53,030 bases of DNA, from contig CALXZC010000004.1 in assembly GCA_944393135.1 (NCBI GenBank), forward strand, positions 1-53,030, written 5' to 3'. The DNA is from an uncultured Clostridia bacterium (GTDB lineage Bacteria > Bacillota > Clostridia > TANB77 > CAG-508). The notes under the pieces were generated by a model. It was not told where the DNA came from. It did not search any database and was given only the letters and a program-made list of their open reading frames with translations. Shown here in pieces: positions 1 to 8,133 of the stretch. Numbering within the stretch: position 1 is the first letter of the stretch; each line of letters starts with the position of its first letter. The translations under genes were made by a program, and so were the position numbers.

Positions 1-1
1 A

Positions 2-76
2 AAGAAAACTACAAGTATTTGGTCAACACACCCTAGTACTCATGATAGAATAGAAGCATTAAGAAATTTAAAATAA
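2..76 (+). CDS. M48 family (HtpX-like) metallopeptidase, C-terminal fragment
   Basis: Only the last 24 codons and the TAA stop are inside the window. The peptide ends WSTHPSTHDRIEALRNLK, which matches the C-terminal signature of HtpX-type membrane zinc peptidases (THP-S/P-xxxRIxxLR). The HExxH active site lies to the left of the window and cannot be seen. The gene converges on tsaC, with a strong hairpin between them. The family call rests on this short tail alone. Confidence 0.6.
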   Translation, partial: KKTTSIWSTHPSTHDRIEALRNLK

Positions 77-98
77 AAATATTTAGTTTTTTATAATA

Positions 99-143
99 TT
101 CCCGACCATTTTTAGCATATATATACCTAAAAATGGTCGGGAA
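99..143. terminator. 17-bp perfect inverted repeat between convergent genes
   Basis: Arms 99-115 and 127-143 pair perfectly over 17 bp around an 11-nt AT loop. There is no clean T run on either side, but the position between the converging M48 and tsaC genes suits a bidirectional terminator. Confidence 0.6.
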
Positions 144-158
144 CGCCTTTAAAAATGA

Positions 159-794
159 TTAATATTTATTTATAAGTTTTTTAATTTCTTCCTCTGTAAT
201 AGAGCCTTGCCTTAAAATATGAGGAATATTATCCACTACTTTGATAATTGTAGATGCAATTCCTAATTCACTTATTCCATTATCAATAATAAAATCAACT
301 TTTTCATCAAAATCTTTTTTAATATCGTCAATATTAGTTCCACTTGGTTTTCCTGAAATATTAGCACTAGGAGCTGCAATAGGAACTCCTGCATATTCTA
401 GTAATTTTCTTACGACCTCTCCACTAGGCATGCGTACACCAACAGTATCTCCATTAGCAGTAAGTATATCTGGTACTTCCTTTTTCTTTTTTAATATTAT
501 TGTCAAAGGTCCTGGCCAAAATTTCTTCATTAACTCATATTCTAATTCTGATATATCTTCTGCAACCATTTTTACCATTTCCATATTACTTACTAGTAAA
601 CTTATTGGCTTATTAAAATCTCTTTTCTTTATTTCATAGATTTTTCTTATAGATTTACCATTAAATCCATTTGTTCCTATTCCATATACTGTCTCTGTTG
701 GAAAAATAACAATTCCACCTTTTTTTATTATTTCTGCTGGTTGCCTTAATTTTTCAAAATCACTATTTGTTTTCAAATCTAAATATTTTTGCAT
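159..794 (-). CDS. tsaC: L-threonylcarbamoyladenylate synthase (YrdC/Sua5 domain)
   Basis: The 211-residue protein is a single YrdC domain. It should make threonylcarbamoyl-AMP from threonine, bicarbonate and ATP for the t6A37 modification of ANN-decoding tRNAs. Visible signatures are PTETVYGIG near residue 32, KIYEIKKRDFNKPI near 53, the WPGPLT segment, and SANISGKPSGT near 143. The length fits the short TsaC form, without the extra C-terminal Sua5 domain that many Firmicutes YwlC proteins carry. It lies downstream of the DUF4282-like gene but is separated from it by an intrinsic terminator, so it may have its own promoter. Confidence 0.93.
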   Translation of the reverse strand: MQKYLDLKTNSDFEKLRQPAEIIKKGGIVIFPTETVYGIGTNGFNGKSIRKIYEIKKRDFNKPISLLVSNMEMVKMVAEDISELEYELMKKFWPGPLTIILKKKKEVPDILTANGDTVGVRMPSGEVVRKLLEYAGVPIAAPSANISGKPSGTNIDDIKKDFDEKVDFIIDNGISELGIASTIIKVVDNIPHILRQGSITEEEIKKLINKY

Positions 795-817
795 ATAATC
801 CTTCTTTCTTACTTAAG

Positions 818-845
818 AAAAACTAGTAGTAAGTATAACTACTAG
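818..845 (-). terminator. Intrinsic terminator after the DUF4282-like gene
   Basis: Read on minus, CTAGTAGT (845-838) pairs with ACTACTAG (830-823) around a 7-nt loop and is followed by TTTTTCTT. It lies 11 bases past the stop of the upstream membrane protein gene. Confidence 0.75.
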
Positions 846-855
846 CCTTTATGGT

Positions 856-1287
856 TTATTTATTTTCTTGTGTTTTATTGTCATCTATTTTTTTTGAAGT
901 ATTTTTAGCTATTTCTGTTGTGTTTCTACAAATTACTAATAAAATTAAAGAAAATTCATAAATAACTCTTGCAATTACATTACCTAATACTAATGTTAAT
1001 AAGAAACTTAAGAAGCTTGTTCCTATTAAAGCAAAAGATGATAATGTTATATAAATTGCAACAATTAAATATGTTATTTTTAATAATGCTTCTAAAAACA
1101 TTTTCTTGAATGATAAGAATTCATATAACCATCCAACAAACCCTTTGAATTTTCCTTCATTTTTCTTACTTAAGAATAAGAAATAAACTAAAATTCCACC
1201 TACTATTGCTAGAATTAATGATAAGACAATCCATACTGTACTTCCTACAGCATCAGACATACTTATTAATGATCTTGAGTTATACAT
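856..1287 (-). CDS. Small membrane protein, DUF4282-like
   Basis: The product is 143 residues. I start it at 1287 because a strong GGGGGAG ribosome site lies just upstream of that ATG; a longer form from 1323 lacks one. There is a membrane segment at about residues 16-38, a short cytosolic stretch, then two long hydrophobic segments around a Gly-Asn and an Arg-x-x-x-Glu pair (NVIARVIYEFSLILLVI), followed by a charged tail. The second half resembles DUF4282, a family of unknown function in which an arginine-glutamate pair precedes the last helix. No function is proposed. Confidence 0.7.
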   Translation of the reverse strand: MYNSRSLISMSDAVGSTVWIVLSLILAIVGGILVYFLFLSKKNEGKFKGFVGWLYEFLSFKKMFLEALLKITYLIVAIYITLSSFALIGTSFLSFLLTLVLGNVIARVIYEFSLILLVICRNTTEIAKNTSKKIDDNKTQENK

Positions 1288-1406
1288 ATTTACTCCCCCT
1301 TTATTTTTTCCATATTTTATCACAAAAGCTTAAATTCGTCAAATTTTACAAATATTCGACTATACTAAAAGTACTTATATTTCAGTATATTTATAATTAC
1401 TAATTA

Positions 1407-2193
1407 TTATGCTTCTATTTTATATATATTCCTAGCATTTTCATATGTAATCTTTCCAACTTCTTCTTTTGATAATCCTTTTATATTAGCTATTTTTTCC
1501 GCTATGTATTTAACATTTCTAGGGTCATTTCGCCTACCTCTTAAAGGCTCTGGAGATAAATATGGACTATCTGTTTCAATAAGTATTCTATCTAATGGTA
1601 CCATTTCTATTATCTCATTTGCATTTTTAGAATTTTTAAATGTTACTGGTCCTGCAAATGAAATATAAAATCCGAAGTTTAAGTCCTTCTTTTACAAGTT
1701 CTCTATTTAAAGGGCAGCAATGCAACACACCTTTATTTTTTACTTCATTTTCTTTTAAAATATTTAGAGTATCCATGACTGCTTCTCTTGTATGTATTAC
1801 AATCGGTAAATCTAATTTATTTGCAATGTTTATTTGATATATAAAAGCTTTCCTTTGAAGTTCACGAATTTTTTCATCTTTTTCCCAGTAATAATCTAGT
1901 CCAATCTCTCCTATTGCTAAAACTTTATAATTTTCTTTAGCTAATTTTTCAATTTCATTTAAGTTTTTCCACAATTCATCTTCATTTTGTGGAATATCAT
2001 TAGGAGAAATTCCACATGTTGCATAAATAAATTCATACTTTTTAGCTAATTCAATCGCTTTTTTAGAAGCTTCTAAATCATATCCTGCTGAAATAAATCC
2101 CATATCTTCCTTATGTATTTCCTCAATTATAATTTCTCTATCTTCATCAAATTTCTCATCATCTAAATGTGCATGGTTATCAAAATATTTCAT
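1407..2193 (-). CDS. tatD: TatD family metal-dependent DNase, needs a +1 shift at a CGG codon
   Basis: TatD proteins are TIM-barrel hydrolases with 3'-5' DNase activity. The first 173 codons carry DNHAHLDD, the E-IGLDYYW metal ligand region, VIHTREA and VLHCCPL. At codon 174 the zero frame reads CGG and soon stops. Dropping the C of that CGG gives GFYISFAGP and continues through LIETDSPYLSPEP to a normal C terminus of about 261 residues in total, the usual family length. The lost-frame point is the conserved glycine of the GFYIS segment. The gene follows acpS by 13 bases, with AAAGGA upstream of the ATG. It is either read by frameshifting, decayed, or mis-sequenced; see the CGG finding. Confidence 0.88.
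1672..1674 (-). other. CGG frameshift site 1 (tatD)
   Basis: The zero-frame codons are CTT CGG ATT. Skipping the C gives CTT GGA TTT and restores tatD. The downstream frame is open from here to the stop at 1407. Confidence 0.85.
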
Positions 2194-2206
2194 AACTATA
2201 TCCTTT

Positions 2207-2581
2207 CTACTTTGTCAAAACTGTTACATTAGCTACTGCATAACTTTTACAATGTGATATACTAATATCTATATTCTCTATGTCACTTGTATCTATCCCA
2301 ATTATTTTTAAGTACGGTCTATCTTGTTTATTGTTTTGTACTTCTAAATCTTTCCAACAAATTGAATATTTATCATCCAATTTCCAAGATAAAGCCTTAA
2401 AAGCTGCTTCTTTTGTTGCAAATCTAGCAGCATAATGTTGGTATTTTTGATTTTTTTTACTTTCACAATATCTTATTTCATTTTCAGTAAAAATTCTATT
2501 TAAAAAACTATCCCCAAGTTTTTCAATACTTTCTTTAATTCTACTAATTTCAATAATATCTATTCCACAACTTACTTTCAT
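2207..2581 (-). CDS. acpS: Holo-[acyl-carrier-protein] synthase
   Basis: This 124-residue protein transfers 4'-phosphopantetheine from CoA to the serine of apo-ACP, activating it for fatty acid synthesis. It has the family's three landmarks: GIDIIEISRI at the start with the metal-binding Asp, FTENEIRYC followed by ARFATKEAAFKAL with the catalytic Glu-Lys helix, and SISHCKSYAVANV near the end. Length is typical for the trimeric AcpS group. It is first of a two-gene unit with tatD, 13 bases apart. A dispersed palindromic repeat lies just upstream. Confidence 0.95.
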   Translation of the reverse strand: MKVSCGIDIIEISRIKESIEKLGDSFLNRIFTENEIRYCESKKNQKYQHYAARFATKEAAFKALSWKLDDKYSICWKDLEVQNNKQDRPYLKIIGIDTSDIENIDISISHCKSYAVANVTVLTK

Positions 2582-2599
2582 TTTCTACTCCTATAAAAA

Positions 2600-2634
2600 A
2601 TGAGACAAAAATTGTCCGTCCCTTATTGTCTCAT
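2600..2634 (-). repeat. Dispersed GGGACGG palindromic repeat, copy 1
   Basis: On minus it begins ATGAGACAATAAGGGACGG and ends TTTTTGTCTCAT; the ATGAGACAA ends pair with each other. The stop codon of the 2623-3852 gene (TAA) lies inside it, so the last three residues (MRQ) are coded by the repeat. Confidence 0.85.
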
Positions 2635-3852
2635 TAAAACTATAAAATTTAATATATTGAATACTAGTGATGATACAAGTATTATTGCTATTATTATTGT
2701 TGTTGTTTTATTTTTTTCTATATTTAAGTCTTTATATAAAATATCATATTTATTTTTTACTTGATTATATAATTTTTCTAATTCTAATGTTTCACTAATT
2801 CTATGGTTTAACATTGTTCCTACTTCGTCATCTGTTATTTCTCTAATCCATAAGTTTTTAGTGAATTCTATAAATTCTCTTCTTGCTTTTTTAACTTTTC
2901 TTTGATCTTTTAGTTTTAGTTCTATCTTTTTTAAATATATTTTTTTATATAAATTAATTATATATGTATATAAATATTGATTTTCAAATTCATCTGGCAG
3001 TATTGTATAATTATTCATATCCTCGCTTGATGAGAATAACATTACTCCTAATTTACTTAATGCTAGTTTTGCATACTTCCAGTTTGATATTGTTGTTATT
3101 TTTTCTTCTTCTAATTTTCTACTATTATCTGCTGGTAATACATTTGCAAACCTTATATAGTGATGTGCTATTTTTTCAAATTCTGATGTACTATTCCATG
3201 CTTCTTGGTCTATACATATATATGAATATGTTAGAAATCTTTCTGTGTCTATATCTAGTTTCATTGCATCCAAGTTTGAACCTGTTATTTTTCTTATAAA
3301 GCTTCTAAATGTTTCTGCGCTTGTGAAATTATTTGTTTGTAATCGTATATTATCATACGCATGTAATCCTTCTTCTCCATTTATATCTCTAAATTTATAG
3401 TTAAAGTTTAGTACATTTGTGAAACTATTAGCATCTTCTATATTTGTTTTTATGACTAAGAAACATATTCCTGTTTCAAAGCATATTATTTCTATTTTTG
3501 ATATTGTAAAAAATATTCCTTTTTTATCGTCAACTTTTCCTTGTATGTCTTTTTTTATTCTATATTCAAATATATTACATGGGTATTTACTAATTATTGC
3601 TGCTTTTGTTTCTTCTGGTAATTCTTCTAATTTTTTTAGCTTGCTATTTCCAAAGCTAAAGCTTGAGAATAGAAATTCTCTTGTTTTTGGTAAGAAATAT
3701 TGGTATAATTTTAAATCTTTTTCTTTTTGAAATGTTTTTAGCTTAAAGTCTTTATCTCTTAACATTTTTAATATGTATTTTTGATATTTCCCTTCTTTTA
3801 TTACAAACGGATGTATAAAGTATGTATATTGGTAATTTGTCTTTAGTTCCAT
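2623..3852 (-). CDS. Uncharacterised protein with C-terminal membrane anchor
   Basis: I do not recognise this family. The 409-residue protein has a long cytosolic N-terminal region of mixed alpha/beta character. A lysine- and glutamate-rich, probably coiled-coil stretch follows at about residues 305-385, and one hydrophobic segment (IIIAIILVSSLVFNILNFIVL) lies just before the end. This outline recalls proteins with a soluble domain tethered by a C-terminal helix, including CorA-like ones, but no CorA GMN motif is visible. The ATG at 3852 is preferred over an upstream GTG because GAGGTG lies six bases before it. It follows the WG-repeat gene closely, so the two are probably co-transcribed. Its last codons and stop lie in the dispersed repeat. 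Confidence 0.75.
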   Translation of the reverse strand: MELKTNYQYTYFIHPFVIKEGKYQKYILKMLRDKDFKLKTFQKEKDLKLYQYFLPKTREFLFSSFSFGNSKLKKLEELPEETKAAIISKYPCNIFEYRIKKDIQGKVDDKKGIFFTISKIEIICFETGICFLVIKTNIEDANSFTNVLNFNYKFRDINGEEGLHAYDNIRLQTNNFTSAETFRSFIRKITGSNLDAMKLDIDTERFLTYSYICIDQEAWNSTSEFEKIAHHYIRFANVLPADNSRKLEEEKITTISNWKYAKLALSKLGVMLFSSSEDMNNYTILPDEFENQYLYTYIINLYKKIYLKKIELKLKDQRKVKKARREFIEFTKNLWIREITDDEVGTMLNHRISETLELEKLYNQVKNKYDILYKDLNIEKNKTTTIIIAIILVSSLVFNILNFIVLMRQ

Positions 3853-3868
3853 TTTTATCACCTCTTAT

Positions 3869-5389
3869 TTATTTTCTATAATAGTTCATATTAAGGTCTT
3901 TTCCTAAGTACCATCTTCCTATAAAGTCTATTTGTAAATAGTCATCTAGTTTATATGTTGGTTCTTGTATTACTTTTCCATTTCTATCTACTACACCCCA
4001 TTTTCCGTCTTTTTTTATTCCCGCATATCCATAGGTATTTTGCATTGTAGCATCATCATAGATATAGTCTACTACTACATTTCCATCTTTATCTAAAAAT
4101 CCATATTTTCCGTCTTTTTTACTTACGAATAATGTGTTTGTTTTAAATATATCAGCTTCTTTTTGTTCTTCAAATTTAAAGTTATAATATTTATATCCTT
4201 CTTCTTGTTTTATTTCTATATATCCTCTTTCATCGTCTATATTTGTTACCATACCTGTTAATTTTATTTCGTAATTACCTTTTAATATTTCATTATTATA
4301 GTTTTCATCTTCTGTTATATATATATCTGCTTTTTCATTATAATTTATTCCTTTGTATTTAACTTCTACTAATGTTTTTCCTTCTTGGTCTATTATTCCA
4401 TAATTGTCTTTCTGTTTTACAATAAAGGTGCCTGTTTTTGCTTCTTTTAAGTCATCATAGTTTTCTGCTATTATTTTTGTTCCTTCTAAGTTCATTAGCC
4501 CATATTTCTCATTATCTTTATATATTATTCCGTTTTCTGGATTTTTTAAGATTGCTACTATTTCGTCATATTCTCCATTTAATATTTCTGTTCCATCTTT
4601 TTTTACTACTTTTTGTTTTCCATTTTCTGTTACTACATAATAGTCTCCTTTATGTATTTTTGATATTGCATCATATTTTGTTTCTAATACTTGCTTATTT
4701 GATATGTCTATTATCCCATATTTTTCTTCTTGATTTTTTACTATAAATCCTTGTGATGCTTCTTTTCCTAGTCCTTGTATTTCTACATAGTTTGGTTCTA
4801 TTAATGTTTTTCCTTCATTATTTACTATTCCATATTTTCCTTCTTTTTGTAGTAGTATAGCGTTTTCTACTCCTTGTAATGCTTTTATTTCTTCATATTC
4901 ACATGGCAATATTTCGGTTCCGTCCATATTTATTAGCCCATATTTTCCTTGTTTTTGTACTCTTAATACTTGTCCATTATATGATAAGTTTTGGTTTTCA
5001 TCTATATTTGTTATTGCTTCTATTTGTTCATAACTTGTAAATATTTCTTCATTTTTGCCATTTAATGCTTTTGTTTTATATGTTCCATCATCATAATTTA
5101 CATCAAATGTGCATAAGAATATATCTTTTTTGCTGTTTGGTACTATTATCATTTCTGCATATGATGGGTCTATTACAATATCTCCATTTGAGTTAATTAC
5201 TCCCCATTTGTTATTATTATATGCTGAAAAATAGTCTATACTTGTTATTTTTTCTTGTTTTTCTTCTTCTCCTGCTAGTATTCCTTTTAACATGACTATA
5301 CACATTATAATAACAACAAATAAAATTATTACTGCAAATACTTTTTTTAGGTTTAGTTTTGGTTCGTCATATCTTTTCCCTTTACTCAA
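3869..5389 (-). CDS. WG-repeat protein with N-terminal membrane anchor
   Basis: The protein has about 506 residues. One membrane helix (VFAVIILFVVIIMCIVMLKGIL) follows a short basic cytosolic head, and the rest should lie outside the membrane. This part is built from WG repeats, seen as KWGVINSNGDIVIDPSY, KYGLINMDGTEILPCEY, KYGIVNNEGKTLIEPNY and KWGVVDRNGKVIQEPTY, with several degenerate units between. Such repeats form beta-propeller-like scaffolds and usually mediate binding; no enzyme motif is visible. The TTG at 5389 is the likely start because AGGAGG lies seven bases before it, inside the longer GTG-started frame. It sits between spoIIE and another membrane-anchored protein on the same strand. 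Confidence 0.85.
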   Translation of the reverse strand: MSKGKRYDEPKLNLKKVFAVIILFVVIIMCIVMLKGILAGEEEKQEKITSIDYFSAYNNNKWGVINSNGDIVIDPSYAEMIIVPNSKKDIFLCTFDVNYDDGTYKTKALNGKNEEIFTSYEQIEAITNIDENQNLSYNGQVLRVQKQGKYGLINMDGTEILPCEYEEIKALQGVENAILLQKEGKYGIVNNEGKTLIEPNYVEIQGLGKEASQGFIVKNQEEKYGIIDISNKQVLETKYDAISKIHKGDYYVVTENGKQKVVKKDGTEILNGEYDEIVAILKNPENGIIYKDNEKYGLMNLEGTKIIAENYDDLKEAKTGTFIVKQKDNYGIIDQEGKTLVEVKYKGINYNEKADIYITEDENYNNEILKGNYEIKLTGMVTNIDDERGYIEIKQEEGYKYYNFKFEEQKEADIFKTNTLFVSKKDGKYGFLDKDGNVVVDYIYDDATMQNTYGYAGIKKDGKWGVVDRNGKVIQEPTYKLDDYLQIDFIGRWYLGKDLNMNYYRK

Positions 5390-5451
5390 AGCTTTTTCCT
5401 CCTTTTGCACATTTATACTATATCATATATTGCTTATCTTATCAATGAATT

Positions 5452-7896
5452 TTAATTTTCTTTTTTTCTAAATTTACAAACTAATACACTCATATCGTCT
5501 TTTGCTACTCCATAGTTATTATCTAATGCTTCTTCTAATATAATATTTGCTATTTTTTGTGTATTTGTTGTTTCTATATCTTCTAATAAATATTTTAGCC
5601 ATAATTCTTTATTTTTGTATTCTACATTAGAATCTATAATTCCATCTGAACAAAGTACTATTATATCTCCTGCTTCTATATCTTTATCAAACGTCTGAAT
5701 TTTACTTTCTTCTATTATTCCTGTTGGTAAAGAACTTGATTTTATCATTTGTACCTTTTTTGCATGTTTTATGTATGTTGGACATGCTGCACTTTTTATG
5801 AATTCTACATTACCTAAGTATAAATCTATTATTGCTATATCTAATGTTGCATAACTTTCTTTATTTCGATTTATTAATGTATTATTTATTAAGTCTAATG
5901 ATATGTTTTTATCAAATCCTGATAATAATAAATTTTCTAATAGTTTTAGCGCATCTGAACTACTTGTTTTTGCTTCTTTTCCGCTTCCCATTCCATCACT
6001 TATTGCAACAAGATATTTTCCGTCTTTTAATCTTATTGTTAATATACTATCTCCTGAAATCATACTTTTTGCTTTTGATATATTAGATGTTCCCATTGCC
6101 ATTATATATTTGTCATCTGATAGGAAGTTTAATTTTTTTCCTATACTTCCTTCTTCGTTTAATACTATTTTTTCTCCTAATATTTTTGTAAGTATTTTTT
6201 CTATTGTTTCTATCTTAGCTGTTTCGATATTATCTTTTAAATATATTTCTATTATATATCTATTTTCCTTTTTAACTACTATATCTTGTATTTCTATTTC
6301 TTTTTGGCCTAGTATCTCAGTTATTTCTTGCTTTTCTCTTATATATTTTTCCTCATTTTCTATATCATTTTCTAAGTCTTTTGCCATACTTTCTATTGCT
6401 TTTGATACTCCTTTTAGCTGCTTTTCTACGTTCTTTTTATTTTCTGATATTTTCTTTTTCCAAATAAAGTCTGACTTACTTACTTTATATGATATATTTA
6501 TTGTTCTTACTATTTGCATAATATTTTCTTCTAATTTTTTACTTATTTCTTTATCTTCAAATCCTATTATATAACTATTACATTCTGCAAATATTTTTAG
6601 AAGTTCTTTTCTTGTTATTTCTTGTTTATCTAATAATAGATTAAATATTTTGTCTATTATTTTTCCTTTTACATCTGCTATATCATCATAAAGCATATTA
6701 TCTTTATAGTTTTCTAAATTGTTTAGTAACTCTGATATAAATATTTTTTTATTTTCTTCTTGTTCTTTACTTATTGTTTCAATTTTGTCTGGCTCTTCAT
6801 ATGTTGTTGCCATTTTGCTTATTGCTTGTGATACATTATTTAGACTTTCTGCAACTTCTTTGCTTTTATTTAGTGCTCTTCCACTTGTAGAAGGTAAAAA
6901 TTTAGAATTTCCTATAAATTCTTCTAGGTCTATTTTTAGATTTTTTGGTACTAATAATAATCCTATTGATGCTATTAGTATTTCTTTAAAGTGTATGAGC
7001 TCTACTGTATATCCATTTGATACATATGCTAGTACTATATTTCCTAATGTAAATCCTATAACTACTCCTATTTTCCCAAATTTATTTAATACTCCTGCTA
7101 TCATTCCTGATATTGCATATGCCGCTATCATTATTGGCTCATTATTACTAATTACTCCCAAAGTTACTCCTATTGTTACTCCAGATGTTGTTCCTACTAA
7201 TATGCCATTTTTCCATCCTAATATCATTACTATTAATATACTAAATATATTTTGTATACTAAACCCATATATACTTGTTTTGTCAAATGCTGCTACTGCT
7301 ATTGCAAATAACAAGCTTGCTCCTATTACCTCTTCTATTGAAAATGCTTTTTTTGTATAAAATTCTTGTACCACTGGAATAGAGTTTACAAATATTTTGT
7401 AAAATACTAATGATATTATTGATAATGTTATTGCACTCAACACGTCATATAATGTAAATACTGACATGAATATTTTTATTATGCTTATTAATAATGTTGC
7501 TATAAATACATTTTTGCCGATTTTTATTTTTTCGTTTCTTTCTTGTTCATTATAACGTGGTTTTACTATAAATAGTGTTGCTATCATTACTATTGCTGTT
7601 AGTAAATATTCTACTGCTCCTCCTACTCCGAATTTTATTAGGTTTCCTATTAATGATATTGTTATTACTCCTAATGCTGGAATCGAAAATGCTAAACAAG
7701 CCCCTAATAGGCTTATACTAAAGATTGAAAATTCTCCTCCTAAAGATACGAATGATAACATAAACGCAACTATATATATTACTATATTTTCTTTTGAAAA
7801 TACGTTTGAAAGTATGTTAAATTTACTTTTCTCTCTGTTTTCTATTGTGTTTTTACTACCAAAATCTATTGTATCCTCACTTAAATTTTGAAACAT
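5452..7896 (-). CDS. spoIIE: Stage II sporulation protein E, serine phosphatase
   Basis: SpoIIE dephosphorylates SpoIIAA at the asymmetric septum and so frees the forespore sigma factor F. The 814-residue protein shows the expected order: about ten membrane segments in residues 30-320, a helical regulatory region with long charged stretches at about 330-590, and a C-terminal PP2C domain. The phosphatase shows ISDGMGSGKEA, a TLDIAIIDLYLG segment, LPTGI, DIIVLCSDGIIDS and a final DDMSVLVCKF, which carry the acidic metal ligands. ATG at 7896 is preferred because GAGGTGG lies five bases upstream. It is good evidence that this organism can form spores. Confidence 0.96.
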   Translation of the reverse strand: MFQNLSEDTIDFGSKNTIENREKSKFNILSNVFSKENIVIYIVAFMLSFVSLGGEFSIFSISLLGACLAFSIPALGVITISLIGNLIKFGVGGAVEYLLTAIVMIATLFIVKPRYNEQERNEKIKIGKNVFIATLLISIIKIFMSVFTLYDVLSAITLSIISLVFYKIFVNSIPVVQEFYTKKAFSIEEVIGASLLFAIAVAAFDKTSIYGFSIQNIFSILIVMILGWKNGILVGTTSGVTIGVTLGVISNNEPIMIAAYAISGMIAGVLNKFGKIGVVIGFTLGNIVLAYVSNGYTVELIHFKEILIASIGLLLVPKNLKIDLEEFIGNSKFLPSTSGRALNKSKEVAESLNNVSQAISKMATTYEEPDKIETISKEQEENKKIFISELLNNLENYKDNMLYDDIADVKGKIIDKIFNLLLDKQEITRKELLKIFAECNSYIIGFEDKEISKKLEENIMQIVRTINISYKVSKSDFIWKKKISENKKNVEKQLKGVSKAIESMAKDLENDIENEEKYIREKQEITEILGQKEIEIQDIVVKKENRYIIEIYLKDNIETAKIETIEKILTKILGEKIVLNEEGSIGKKLNFLSDDKYIMAMGTSNISKAKSMISGDSILTIRLKDGKYLVAISDGMGSGKEAKTSSSDALKLLENLLLSGFDKNISLDLINNTLINRNKESYATLDIAIIDLYLGNVEFIKSAACPTYIKHAKKVQMIKSSSLPTGIIEESKIQTFDKDIEAGDIIVLCSDGIIDSNVEYKNKELWLKYLLEDIETTNTQKIANIILEEALDNNYGVAKDDMSVLVCKFRKKEN

Positions 7897-8087
7897 CCTT
7901 ACCACCTCTTTATTTTTGATAAGCTTATTTTACTACTTGTCCTTTGTGGTTTTTGTCTTTTCTAGTCTGTTAAACTAAAAAACTTTTTTACATTTTTTTA
8001 TTTGTTCTTTTTATTTTTTTCATATTTATTTAATATACGATTTTTATTTTATTACAGAATGTTGAAAAAAGCAATATTTAAAAGAAA

Positions 8088-8118
8088 AAATTAGGCTAGA
8101 TTTTATCTAACCTAATTT
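8088..8118 (-). terminator. Intrinsic terminator of the surface-protein operon
   Basis: Arms 8088-8101 and 8105-8118 pair with one mismatch around a 3-base loop. On minus the stem is followed by TTTTTTCTTT. It lies 16 bases after the stop of the 1448-residue surface protein. The remaining bases up to spoIIE (7897-8087) show no further feature. Confidence 0.85.
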
Positions 8119-8133
8119 CTATATTGTATTAAA

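Noticed and set aside
99..143. Inverted repeat as a mobile element end
   Set aside because: There is no second copy, no target duplication and no transposase; the place between convergent genes fits a terminator.
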